Assembly (NCBI RefSeq): GCF_002741075.1
Contig: NZ_CP016634.1
Location: forward strand, 2,464,501-2,528,500
DNA length: 64,000 nucleotides
Source of the DNA: Pseudomonas putida
Lineage (GTDB): Bacteria; Pseudomonadota; Gammaproteobacteria; Pseudomonadales; Pseudomonadaceae
Direction of reading: 5' to 3'
Positions 34,083 through 42,172 of the stretch are shown one piece after another; within the stretch, counting starts at the first letter, position 1; every line of letters starts with the position of its first letter. The position numbers and the translations under genes are program-made. The notes below the pieces were generated by a model. The model worked only from the letters and a program-made list of their open reading frames with translations. It ran no database searches and was not told where the DNA came from.

Positions 34083-35948
34083 TCAGAAGCTGTAGCTGTA
34101 GCTGGCGGCGTAGAAGTCGCGGTCGTGCAACGGGTCATACTCAGCGCTGTTGTCGAAGCTCACATAGCTGAAGTCCACTTTGTGCTGTTTGTTGTAATCG
34201 AAGGTGATACCTAGGGCAGAAGTGACACGGCCTTCGTTGAACTGCCCGTCCATCGAAACCCCGTCGACATCCTGGCCGAGGAAGGCATAGGGCGAAGCCG
34301 TGACGCTGGTACCGAGGAAGTTGTTGTAGTCAAGCTGCCCGCGCAGCCGGTAGCCCCAAGCGAAGTCGGTGACGTAGCCGTCGTTTTTGCAGCCTGCGGG
34401 GCTGGCGTTGTGCAGAGAGGGCACCGGTGAGGTGCAGGTGTCGCCACCGACCGGCAGGGTCGAGCTGGACCCCAGCCCATAGATGAAATCACGGCCATAG
34501 CGTCGGTCACCGCCGCCCTGGGGCACGTTATTCCACTGGAGTCCGACTTCAGCGATCACCGTCAGGTTGTCGGCACTCAACACATTGGGGAACACATTGA
34601 CGCCGTTGACCTGGAGCTGGGTCTTTTCATAACGGTCCCACCCGGCGGTGAATGGCGAGCTGGCCACCTTGACCTCCTGGAACAGATTGGCCGCAGGTCC
34701 GATACCGGCCAATGCCCCGTTGAGCAGATCGGCACCGTTGATCTGTGTCGGCTGGTTGGGCGAGTAGCTCAGTTCCGAACCGATCGACCAGCCCGCAAGG
34801 ACGGTGGTGAAGCTCAGGCCGAACAAGCGGATATCCTCCGGATACTCCCAGCTCGGGCCGATGAACTGGCCCGCCGAGTTACGCGCGATGGCGCCCGGCG
34901 TGCCGGCGTTGGGGAACGCCGAAAGCGCGGCGGAACCGGTACTGCGCATGCCCAGGTAAGGCGTCCGCGAGTGGTAGTTCAGGTAGTACAAACCCATCTC
35001 GCCATCGAGCGCGTCGATCGGGAAGCGGAATGCGATACCCCACTGGCCGCTGTCATGCGGATCCTTGCCCTTGGCCTGGGGCAGATAGGCACCGGCGGCG
35101 AGTTTGTCTGGTGACGAGGGGTTGGTACCACTTAGAAATGTACCCAGCTGGCAATCGCCGAAGTCCTGGCCGATGGCGCCTTCGGTCACCGACCAATAGT
35201 GACCGCAGCCTTCAATGGCGGTGCTTTCGTACTTGAGCTGGTAGAAGGTCTCCATGGAGATACCGGCAGGCAGCCCCACGTTCAGGTAGCCCATCCATAC
35301 CGGGATCAACGCTTCCTTCAGCTCGGTGCCCGGGCGACGCAAGGCCGGTACGTCCAAGGGGTTGATCTGGTTGATGCCCTGGATGAATACACTCTCGCCC
35401 CAGTTCACCACCTGACGCCCCAGGCGGACCTGGACCGGGGTGTCATCGAAATAGAAGGTGTTGTACAAGTAAGCATCGAGCAGATAGACACCGCTGAATT
35501 TCTGCAGGTCGGCATAGCCGTCATCGTTGAGCGGTTTCTTGCGATAGCCGTTAGAGGCACTGCCGAAATTGACGTCTTCGTCTTCCAGCACCTGGTCGTA
35601 CCAGCCCTTGATACGGATCAGTCCGCCCATGTCACCGTTGCGCAACGACAGATCGGTGACGAACTTGGCAATCGTGGAGAAGCGATCGCCCTTGTCATAG
35701 TTCAGGTTGCCGCCGTCCACCGAGTCTCCGGTGCCGCCGGCCTTGCCACGCAATGCACCGTTGCCAGCGCTGTACAGATCGGCATCCTGGCCCTCGGCAC
35801 GCCATTGCGAGCCTACTGACAAGGTGGTGTTCCATTCCCCGTCCCAGCCATTGTCCAGCTGCAATGGCAGGGCATGAACAGAGCCCGCCGAGGCGCAGGC
35901 AATGGTGAGGAACAACGGCTTGACGAGCTTGTAGTTGTTGTAGTGCAT
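34083..35948 (-). CDS. DUF1302 outer-membrane protein
   Basis: A 621-residue protein with a signal peptide (ending VHALP about residue 27), many alternating beta strands and a C-terminal aromatic (SYSYSF), consistent with an outer-membrane barrel. LGRQVVNWGESVFIQGINQ at residues about 180-200 is the hallmark of DUF1302. The ATG at 35948 follows GGAGACC; the longer open frame upstream lacks a signal peptide. It is the first gene of the four-gene module and presumably the entry or exit pore for a hydrophobic compound. Confidence 0.9.
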   Translation of the reverse strand: MHYNNYKLVKPLFLTIACASAGSVHALPLQLDNGWDGEWNTTLSVGSQWRAEGQDADLYSAGNGALRGKAGGTGDSVDGGNLNYDKGDRFSTIAKFVTDLSLRNGDMGGLIRIKGWYDQVLEDEDVNFGSASNGYRKKPLNDDGYADLQKFSGVYLLDAYLYNTFYFDDTPVQVRLGRQVVNWGESVFIQGINQINPLDVPALRRPGTELKEALIPVWMGYLNVGLPAGISMETFYQLKYESTAIEGCGHYWSVTEGAIGQDFGDCQLGTFLSGTNPSSPDKLAAGAYLPQAKGKDPHDSGQWGIAFRFPIDALDGEMGLYYLNYHSRTPYLGMRSTGSAALSAFPNAGTPGAIARNSAGQFIGPSWEYPEDIRLFGLSFTTVLAGWSIGSELSYSPNQPTQINGADLLNGALAGIGPAANLFQEVKVASSPFTAGWDRYEKTQLQVNGVNVFPNVLSADNLTVIAEVGLQWNNVPQGGGDRRYGRDFIYGLGSSSTLPVGGDTCTSPVPSLHNASPAGCKNDGYVTDFAWGYRLRGQLDYNNFLGTSVTASPYAFLGQDVDGVSMDGQFNEGRVTSALGITFDYNKQHKVDFSYVSFDNSAEYDPLHDRDFYAASYSYSF

Positions 35949-36050
35949 GCAGGTCTCCGGCTTCGCCCTTGCCGTGTCGGGCTGGAGGAGCCCGCCGGGG
36001 GAGCGTTCTTGTTGGTGGAGAAAGCATGCACAGAGGTCCGTCGGAACCAT

Positions 36051-36088
36051 TTGTCATTTCATGTCAGTTTTTTGCCATTAGCTGTCAG
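36051..36088. promoter_or_regulatory. Tandem 17-mer operator, 21-bp period
   Basis: TTGTCATTTCATGTCAG (36051) and TTGCCATTAGCTGTCAG (36072) are direct repeats starting exactly 21 bases apart. They lie between the divergent DUF1302 and AraC genes and match the pair at 40031. Two helical turns is the expected period for tandem AraC-family half-sites. Confidence 0.7.
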
Positions 36089-36158
36089 AGATCGATTTAA
36101 GCTGTAGAAAAAAATGCAATGAGGCGAGGATTCACCTGAACGCCAACCTGGCGCAGGC

Positions 36159-37226
36159 ATGAAACCAACAAGAACGCTCACAACCATGACCGCCCTGATC
36201 AGAACGACCTCGCTCATAGGATTTACCCACCTTGTACGCGACCTGGCGGGCGACCCCGACGAGTTGCTGCGGCAAATGCAAATCGAGCCCAGGTTGCTCG
36301 AGAGTGGTTCGGCGGTTATTCCCTACCGCACGATGATCAATCTGCTGGAACTGTGCGCCGAACGCCTGCAGTGCGTCGACTTCGGCCTGAGCCTGGCCGA
36401 GCGGCAGAGCATCATGATCCTCGGGCCGCTGGCCGTCGTGGGGCAGAACGCCAGGAATGTCGGTGAGGCGCTCACCGAGATCGTGCACTTCCTGCACACC
36501 TACAGCCCGGGCGTGCAAGTGCATCTGGATACCGACACGGACCCGGACCACCCCCAGCTCATCTACGAGTTGCGCCTACATCCGGCGCCACGCCAGCGAC
36601 AAGTCATCGAGTTGTCCTTGGGGGTGATGTTCAAGACCGTGCAGATGCTTTACGGGCCAGGGTTCCATCCCCACTCTGTGCTCTTACGCACAGAGGCACT
36701 CCTGCCGCAAAGCCGCTACCAGCGCTTCTTCGGCGCGCGGACCCATTTCGGACAAGCGCATAACGCGCTGGTGCTGCTGCCGGAACACCTGAGCAAGCCC
36801 ATCGACCAGCACAACACGTTGCTGCACGACACCATGATGGACTACGTGAGCAACATGGGCGCGATCAACCCGTTGGATGTGCGCAGCCAGGTGGAGGACT
36901 CGATCCGGCGCCTGCTGCCCACCCAGCGCTGCGCCCTGCCGCTGATCGCCGAGCAACTGGGCATGCGTGAACGTTCGCTGCAGCGTCGCCTGGCGGACCA
37001 CGGCGCGGTATTCGAAGACATGGTCGAGCAAGTGCGCCGGGAGCTGGCTGATCTCTACCTGGCCGAGGCGCAAATGCCCATGGCGCAAATCGCCGGCCTA
37101 CTCGGCTATGCCGAGCAAAGCTCGTTCAACAGGGCCTGCCGGCGCTGGTACGCAACACCACCGCGCAAACGCCGCGCCCAGCTACGCGCTGACCAGATCG
37201 ATCCAGGCCGGCAGGTAACCGACTGA
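36159..37226 (+). CDS. AraC-family regulator (OruR/VirS-like)
   Basis: A 355-residue regulator with the N-terminal ligand-sensing domain of the Arabinose_bd type (PF12625; ALIRTTSLIGFTHLVRDLAG to about residue 210) and a C-terminal AraC helix-turn-helix (IAEQLGMRERSLQRRLADHG, then IAGLLGYAEQSSFNRACRRW). Starts at 36159 and 36186 (MTALIRT) are both possible. It sits between two minus-strand operons whose upstream regions carry matching tandem repeats, so it is the prime candidate to control both and itself. Confidence 0.88.
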   Translation: MKPTRTLTTMTALIRTTSLIGFTHLVRDLAGDPDELLRQMQIEPRLLESGSAVIPYRTMINLLELCAERLQCVDFGLSLAERQSIMILGPLAVVGQNARNVGEALTEIVHFLHTYSPGVQVHLDTDTDPDHPQLIYELRLHPAPRQRQVIELSLGVMFKTVQMLYGPGFHPHSVLLRTEALLPQSRYQRFFGARTHFGQAHNALVLLPEHLSKPIDQHNTLLHDTMMDYVSNMGAINPLDVRSQVEDSIRRLLPTQRCALPLIAEQLGMRERSLQRRLADHGAVFEDMVEQVRRELADLYLAEAQMPMAQIAGLLGYAEQSSFNRACRRWYATPPRKRRAQLRADQIDPGRQVTD

Positions 37227-37230
37227 TGGA

Positions 37231-38310
37231 TCAGTCGTAGGTGATGATGATCTTCGCCTGCTCGTCGGGTTGGGCCAGCGCAGCGAACGAACCGACGACC
37301 CCGTCCAGCGTCACATGGCCAGTGATCATCGGAGCGGCGTCGAGCGTGCCATCAGCCAGCGCGTGCAAGGTGTGGGCAAACTCCTCGCCTGTGTAGCCGA
37401 AGGAGAAATGCACGTTCATTTCCTTGCCGATGCCGATCAGCGGCTCGATGCGGTCACTTTCCATGCACACGCCGACCACGATCAACCGTGAACGCGGAGG
37501 CGCGTTCTGGATCACCTGCTGGATCAGCCCCGGCACGCCGACACACTCGAACACCACGCAGGCCCTGGGCTGCGGCCCCAGCCCGAGCAGCGCCATCGGG
37601 CCATTGATGTCATAGCCCTCGGGTGCCGCCACCTGCAGCCAGGATTGGTAGGGCGACTGCTCGGCCGGGTTGACCACCACGTCCGCGCCCATCTTCTCGG
37701 CCAGCGCGCGGCGTCCGGCGGAGAAGTCCGCCGCCACCACCGGGCCGATACCGCGTGATTTGAGGATGGCGATCATCGCCAGGCCAATCGGCCCGCAGCC
37801 GATCACTACCGGTATTTCGCTGCCCGCCAGGTTCGCCCGGTTGACCGCATGCGCCGCCACGGTCAGCGGCTCGGTCAATGCGGCGAGATCGGCCGGCAGG
37901 TCCCCCGGCACCGGCATCAGCATCTGCTCGGCCAGCACCATCTGCTCGCCGTAGCCGCCCGGATAACGGTTGGAGAAACCGATGTGATGGAAATGCTCTG
38001 GGGTAATCACGAAGGGTAGCGAACAGACGCGCGTACCAACCTGAAGCGTCTTGCTGCTCCCAGGCCCGTGATCGAGAATCTCGGCGCAGTATTCATGGCC
38101 GAACACCACGTCCTGGCGATCATCGAAGGCAATCGGGATATTGCCGCGCTTGAAGTTGGCCAGCACGTGCTCGCAGTGATGGAACATGTGCAGGTCCGAG
38201 CCACAGATCCCACAGGCTAGCGTCTTGACCAGCACCTCGCCACGGCACGGTACTGGCGCGGCGATCGAATCTATTAGCAGTTGCTTGTCACGCATGACAA
38301 CGGCTTTCAT
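37231..38310 (-). CDS. Zinc-dependent alcohol dehydrogenase (MDR family)
   Basis: A 359-residue MDR enzyme. The catalytic zinc ligands are suggested by CGICGSDLH (Cys about 38) and GHEYCAEI, and the cofactor site by VIGCGPIGLAMI about residue 170. The structural-zinc four-cysteine lobe is not evident. GGAGAG precedes the ATG. It is the last gene of the cupin-epimerase-dehydrogenase operon and ends convergently with the AraC gene, five bases away. It probably oxidises a secondary or cyclic alcohol of the pathway. Confidence 0.88.
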   Translation of the reverse strand: MKAVVMRDKQLLIDSIAAPVPCRGEVLVKTLACGICGSDLHMFHHCEHVLANFKRGNIPIAFDDRQDVVFGHEYCAEILDHGPGSSKTLQVGTRVCSLPFVITPEHFHHIGFSNRYPGGYGEQMVLAEQMLMPVPGDLPADLAALTEPLTVAAHAVNRANLAGSEIPVVIGCGPIGLAMIAILKSRGIGPVVAADFSAGRRALAEKMGADVVVNPAEQSPYQSWLQVAAPEGYDINGPMALLGLGPQPRACVVFECVGVPGLIQQVIQNAPPRSRLIVVGVCMESDRIEPLIGIGKEMNVHFSFGYTGEEFAHTLHALADGTLDAAPMITGHVTLDGVVGSFAALAQPDEQAKIIITYD

Positions 38311-38355
38311 CAACACTCTCCTACTTAGATCCCTTCCCATTGGGTCGCGCCGGAA

Positions 38356-39378
38356 TCAGCCAAGCTGGCCAACGGCATGCAACCACTGCTCCGAACGCTC
38401 CAGACCTACCTGTAGACAAACCTTTGGCTCGTAGCCGAGCAGACGCCGCGCTTTGTCAATGGAAATGCCGCCCGTGCGGGCGAACATGTACATGGTGTCC
38501 GGGGTGACCTCGCCCTGGCGCTTGAGCAATCGGTTGATGCTCCAGATGGCATTGGTCAGCGCCAGCGCCAGCCACAGCGGTAGACTGCGTGGCGCCCCGG
38601 AACGCTTGGCCCAGCGCCAGTGATAGCCGAAGAACTCCTGGCAGCTCACCGACTCGTTCGCGCTGATGTGGAAGATCTGTCCGCTCGCCTGCGGCAGCCC
38701 AGCGGCCAGCATCACGCCGTCCAGCAGATCGTCGATATACACCGGCGTCCAACGCCCCGATCCACCATTGGGCAGGATCAGCGTGCCGGCCTTGGCCATC
38801 TTCAGCGGCTCGCTCAACCAGGCACGAGAGCCAGGGCCATAGACATCCCCCGGCCGGACGATGGTGCAGTCGATCTCGCCAGCCGCATGCGCCGCCAGCA
38901 CCACGTGCTCACTCGCGCCCTTGGCAACGCCGTAGCGATAGTGGTCGCCGATCACCACGTCGCAAGTTTCCTGCGCCTGGTCGGGGTAGTCCCAACCCAG
39001 CGCAGCAATCGAGGAAAACTGCACGAAACGCTTGGCGCCACCGTTGATGGCGACGTCCAGGCAGTTGCGCACACCCCGCACTGAGACTTCGCGGTACTGC
39101 GCCCACGATGCCGCCAGCGAAACCACGGCTGCGGTATTGATAAACAGCTCGCAGCCGCGGGCGTGCTCGGCCCACTGCTCGGGGCGGGTCAGGTCGCCGG
39201 CGACGACGTCATTGGCCGGGTCGGCACGCAGGTCCATGCCCCGCACCGTGGCACCCAGCGCTCGGTAGCGGGATGCCAGGGCCTGGCCAATGAAACCACT
39301 GGCACCGGTAATGAAGACCGATCGGGGCACTTCGGGGGTCTGCCCCTGTGCACCGACCGGCGGGCAAGAATGTTCCAT
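38356..39378 (-). CDS. NAD-dependent epimerase/3-beta-HSD-like protein
   Basis: A 340-residue extended SDR. The nucleotide loop is TGASGFIGQALA, and the 3-beta-hydroxysteroid dehydrogenase/epimerase features PGDVYGPGS and WTPVYIDDLLDG follow. The expected YxxxK is seen as YGVAK. A hydrophobic stretch near residue 285 (LPLWLALALTNAIW) is typical of the 3-beta-HSD branch and hints at a membrane-near hydrophobic substrate. The start MEHSC has GGAG eight bases upstream. It lies between the cupin and alcohol dehydrogenase genes. Confidence 0.85.
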   Translation of the reverse strand: MEHSCPPVGAQGQTPEVPRSVFITGASGFIGQALASRYRALGATVRGMDLRADPANDVVAGDLTRPEQWAEHARGCELFINTAAVVSLAASWAQYREVSVRGVRNCLDVAINGGAKRFVQFSSIAALGWDYPDQAQETCDVVIGDHYRYGVAKGASEHVVLAAHAAGEIDCTIVRPGDVYGPGSRAWLSEPLKMAKAGTLILPNGGSGRWTPVYIDDLLDGVMLAAGLPQASGQIFHISANESVSCQEFFGYHWRWAKRSGAPRSLPLWLALALTNAIWSINRLLKRQGEVTPDTMYMFARTGGISIDKARRLLGYEPKVCLQVGLERSEQWLHAVGQLG

Positions 39379-39434
39379 CGAGCACACTCCAAAAAAGGGG
39401 GGAAACGCGGGCGCAGACGCCCGTGCCTGTCGGG

Positions 39435-39953
39435 TTAGCCGATGGTGTAGCCCGCGTGACCGGGGCGGATGTAACGGGCCGGTTCCAAGCCACGTTCCTT
39501 AACCAGGCGGTCGATGATCTGCATGATGTCGGTGGCATCCATGACATTCACGAAGTTTCCGTCCCGATCAAAGTTGATATTGGCGCCGTAGACCACCATG
39601 AAAGTGTCGGTCGGGCCCGTGTTGTCGGCCGGAACGCTGAAGGTGTGGATCGAGCCGCCCGGCTCGTACAGATAGCAGCCGGCTGTCTGCGGCTGGTCTG
39701 GATACTCGACATAGTTCCATTTGCCAGACAGCGTGAACAAGTGCACCGGGCCGGTGTGATAGTGACAAGGCAAACGCACTCCTGGCTGGAAGATCACGCG
39801 CAACGCCCATATACCCAGGTTCGGGTCGAGGTACAAAGGCTGCACGTCCACGCCCGGGAAGTACGGGGCCATGACATCCTTGTAGACCGGTAACTCGTTG
39901 GTGTTGAGAGTCAGTAGTTCTTTGTGATCGAACACTGGAATAGGCATTGGCAT
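39435..39953 (-). CDS. Cupin dioxygenase-like protein
   Basis: A 172-residue single-domain cupin. The metal motif HYHTGPVHLFTLSGKW (about residues 64-79) and YLYEPGGSIHTF (about 93-104) resemble 2,4'-dihydroxyacetophenone dioxygenase and ChrR-type cupins. Those dioxygenases cleave a C-C bond beside a ketone. The start MPMPIPV is preceded by GAGGA. It is the first gene of the operon with epimerase and alcohol dehydrogenase, and tandem operator repeats lie 78 bases upstream. The reaction is suggested by similarity from memory only. Confidence 0.78.
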   Translation of the reverse strand: MPMPIPVFDHKELLTLNTNELPVYKDVMAPYFPGVDVQPLYLDPNLGIWALRVIFQPGVRLPCHYHTGPVHLFTLSGKWNYVEYPDQPQTAGCYLYEPGGSIHTFSVPADNTGPTDTFMVVYGANINFDRDGNFVNVMDATDIMQIIDRLVKERGLEPARYIRPGHAGYTIG

Positions 39954-40413
39954 TATTGTTTTCCTCATGGCCGTGGTGCGGGCAATGGATTTGCCCTGGC
40001 GCAATACTGCGTCGCCGCCCTGCGGAAAACTTGTCATTTGCGGTCGAAAACTTGTCATCTACCGTCAATGCCCTCCCGCTCTCCGTGCACGTGGACTACT
40101 GACCTGGCTGGTGTCCTGTCTCGTGGGTATCTGGATGCATCTGTCTAACGACACCACGTTGGCGACGGCATCAGCCCCTGCGGTATTCATAGTCGCGTTC
40201 GCGGGTTACCTGTTGGCACCTAGCCTGCGACGTGCACAACCCCATGGCGACCCTGCCTGAACACCTCTTCGAAAATAGCGTGCGTAGTGCACCGCAACGC
40301 TATTACCAGTGCACCCTACGACAAGCCAACTCCCGTATTTGAGACGTAATGTAAACCCACGGGGCCGCATAGGCAGCTCTTAACCAAAATCCAATAACAA
40401 ATGTTGGTGTCCA
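39954..40413. other. Divergent control region between cupin operon and hyuBA
   Basis: No gene is supported in these 460 bases. It holds the tandem repeat pair at 40031-40068 near the cupin operon and an A/T-richer stretch (40300-40413) ahead of hyuB. The hyuB start has no strong ribosome binding site (GTTGGTG). Confidence 0.6.
40031..40068. promoter_or_regulatory. Tandem 17-mer operator, 21-bp period (second copy)
   Basis: TTGTCATTTGCGGTCGA (40031) and TTGTCATCTACCGTCAA (40052) start 21 bases apart. They share the pattern TTGyCAT then GTC with the pair at 36051-36088, and have the same orientation relative to their minus-strand operon. Confidence 0.7.
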
Positions 40414-42159
40414 ATGAAAACAGTTGACCCCATTACCCTCGCGGTCGTGCGCGGCGCGCTGGAAACAGCTCAGCGTGAGATGACTTTTACCCTGGAGAAG
40501 ACTGGCCGCTCCAGTGTTTTCAACCTGGCACATGATTATTCGAACTCGCTCTTCGATCATCTTCCCGAGATGATTCTGCAAGGTCAGGATATCCCAATCC
40601 ATCTTGGGTCTCTGATTCCCGCTATGAAGTGCGTTGCCGAGTTCTTTGGCGACGATATCGCCGAAGGCGATGTGCTGTACCACAACGACCCCGCCTACAA
40701 GGGCAGCCACATTCTCGACTGCTGCATGTACAAGCCGGTCTTCTACAAAGGCGAACTGGTTTTCTGGACCGTCTCCAAAGGCCACCTCACCGATGTCGGT
40801 GGCCCAGTACCCGCTGGCTACAATCCCGATGCCAAGGAAATCTACGCCGAAGGCCTGCGCATCCCGCCCGTGAAGCTTTGGGAGAAAGGCAAGCGTCGCG
40901 AAGATGTGATCAACCTGCTGTTGACCAACATGCGCGCACGTCCTTATCAGGAAGGCGACCTGAACGCCCAGTACGGTGCCTGTAAAGTAGGTGAACGTCA
41001 CCTTCTAGAGCTGCTCGACAAATACGGCGTGGAGCAGGTCCGCGCCTGCATCGACGAACTGAAGAACATGGCGGATCGTCACATGCGCGCACTGGTTCGA
41101 GACGTGCCGGACGGCCATTACACCGGATCCGCCATTCTGGAAGACTCCGGGCACGGCTTGGGCGAACTGACCATCACCGCCAACATCGAGATTCGCGGCG
41201 ATGAGATCAATATCCGTATCGACAGCCCACCTCAGGTGCCCTACTTCATCAACTCTTACGAAGGTAACTCGGTCTCGGGCATCTACCTGGGCATGATGAT
41301 GTTCGCTCAGGTAGCACCGCCATACAACGAAGGCCTGTACCGCTGCCTGAATATCGACCTGGGTCCCAAGGGCACGCTGTGTAACGCTCAAGAACCCGCG
41401 CCGCACGTCAACTGCACGACTACGCCGATGGAAACGCTCGCCGATGCGGTGCGCGTGGCACTGGAGTCCGCCTCCCCAGATCGAGTCACCGCCTCTTGGG
41501 GCCACACGAGTGGCATCAACATGGCTGGCTATGACCCGCGCAATGGCAACAGTGAATACGTCACCATGGTCCTCGCTTCGATCATTTCGGGCGCAGGCGC
41601 CAACAAAGTGATGGACGGCTGGCACGCGTGCGGCCCACTGTGCTGCTTTGGCGCCTTGATGAGCGGTGACATCGAACTGCTCGAACATGCCTACCCCGTA
41701 CTGATTCACCGCTATAGCCTCATGACCGATAGCGGCGGCGCCGGTGAATTCCGCGGAGGTTCCGGTACTCATCTGGAAATCGAGCCGCTTGACCACCCGA
41801 TGACTATCGTAGGTTTCGGCGAAGGCCGTCAAAGAGCCACCGCTGGCGCCGCAGGTGCTCGCAACACGGTAATCGAACCGAAACTGGGTCGGCTGATCCA
41901 TCGCAAGCCGGACGGCGAAGAAGACCACTACGTGCAGAACCCACTGCTCACCATCAAACCGGGCGAACGCATCATCAATATCAACGGCGGTGGTGGCGGT
42001 TACGGCGACCCTCTGCGTCGCCCTGTCGAGTCCGTACTGCAAGACGTGCGCAACGGCCTGGTATCACCTAATGCTGCAGCACTTGAGTATGGCGTCGTCC
42101 TGAACGCCGATGGACATCTCGATGAAACCGCCACCCGCACCAGCCGCGGCCAGCTCTGA
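40414..42159 (+). CDS. HyuB-type subunit of an ATP-dependent amidohydrolase
   Basis: A 581-residue protein of the hydantoinase B/oxoprolinase family (start DPITLAVVRGALETAQREM, then HNDPAYKGSHILDCCMYKPV and HLTDVGGPVPAGY, which carry the metal-binding His and Asp). With HyuA it would open a lactam, hydantoin or oxoproline ring using ATP, or carboxylate a ketone in related enzymes. It precedes the HyuA gene by 13 bases. Size and order match lactamases of pseudomonads such as OplBA and caprolactamase, as far as I remember their lengths. Confidence 0.88.
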   Translation: MKTVDPITLAVVRGALETAQREMTFTLEKTGRSSVFNLAHDYSNSLFDHLPEMILQGQDIPIHLGSLIPAMKCVAEFFGDDIAEGDVLYHNDPAYKGSHILDCCMYKPVFYKGELVFWTVSKGHLTDVGGPVPAGYNPDAKEIYAEGLRIPPVKLWEKGKRREDVINLLLTNMRARPYQEGDLNAQYGACKVGERHLLELLDKYGVEQVRACIDELKNMADRHMRALVRDVPDGHYTGSAILEDSGHGLGELTITANIEIRGDEINIRIDSPPQVPYFINSYEGNSVSGIYLGMMMFAQVAPPYNEGLYRCLNIDLGPKGTLCNAQEPAPHVNCTTTPMETLADAVRVALESASPDRVTASWGHTSGINMAGYDPRNGNSEYVTMVLASIISGAGANKVMDGWHACGPLCCFGALMSGDIELLEHAYPVLIHRYSLMTDSGGAGEFRGGSGTHLEIEPLDHPMTIVGFGEGRQRATAGAAGARNTVIEPKLGRLIHRKPDGEEDHYVQNPLLTIKPGERIININGGGGGYGDPLRRPVESVLQDVRNGLVSPNAAALEYGVVLNADGHLDETATRTSRGQL

Positions 42160-42172
42160 CCGGAGAATCAAC

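Noticed and set aside
36051..40068. Reading the tandem TTGTCAT repeats as a CRISPR-like array
   Set aside because: There are only two units at each place with no regular spacers, and no cas gene is in the window. The 21-bp period fits a regulator site.
41005..42042. Long antisense frames over hyuB and hyuA
   Set aside because: Both plus-strand genes have complete family motifs; the antisense products show none.
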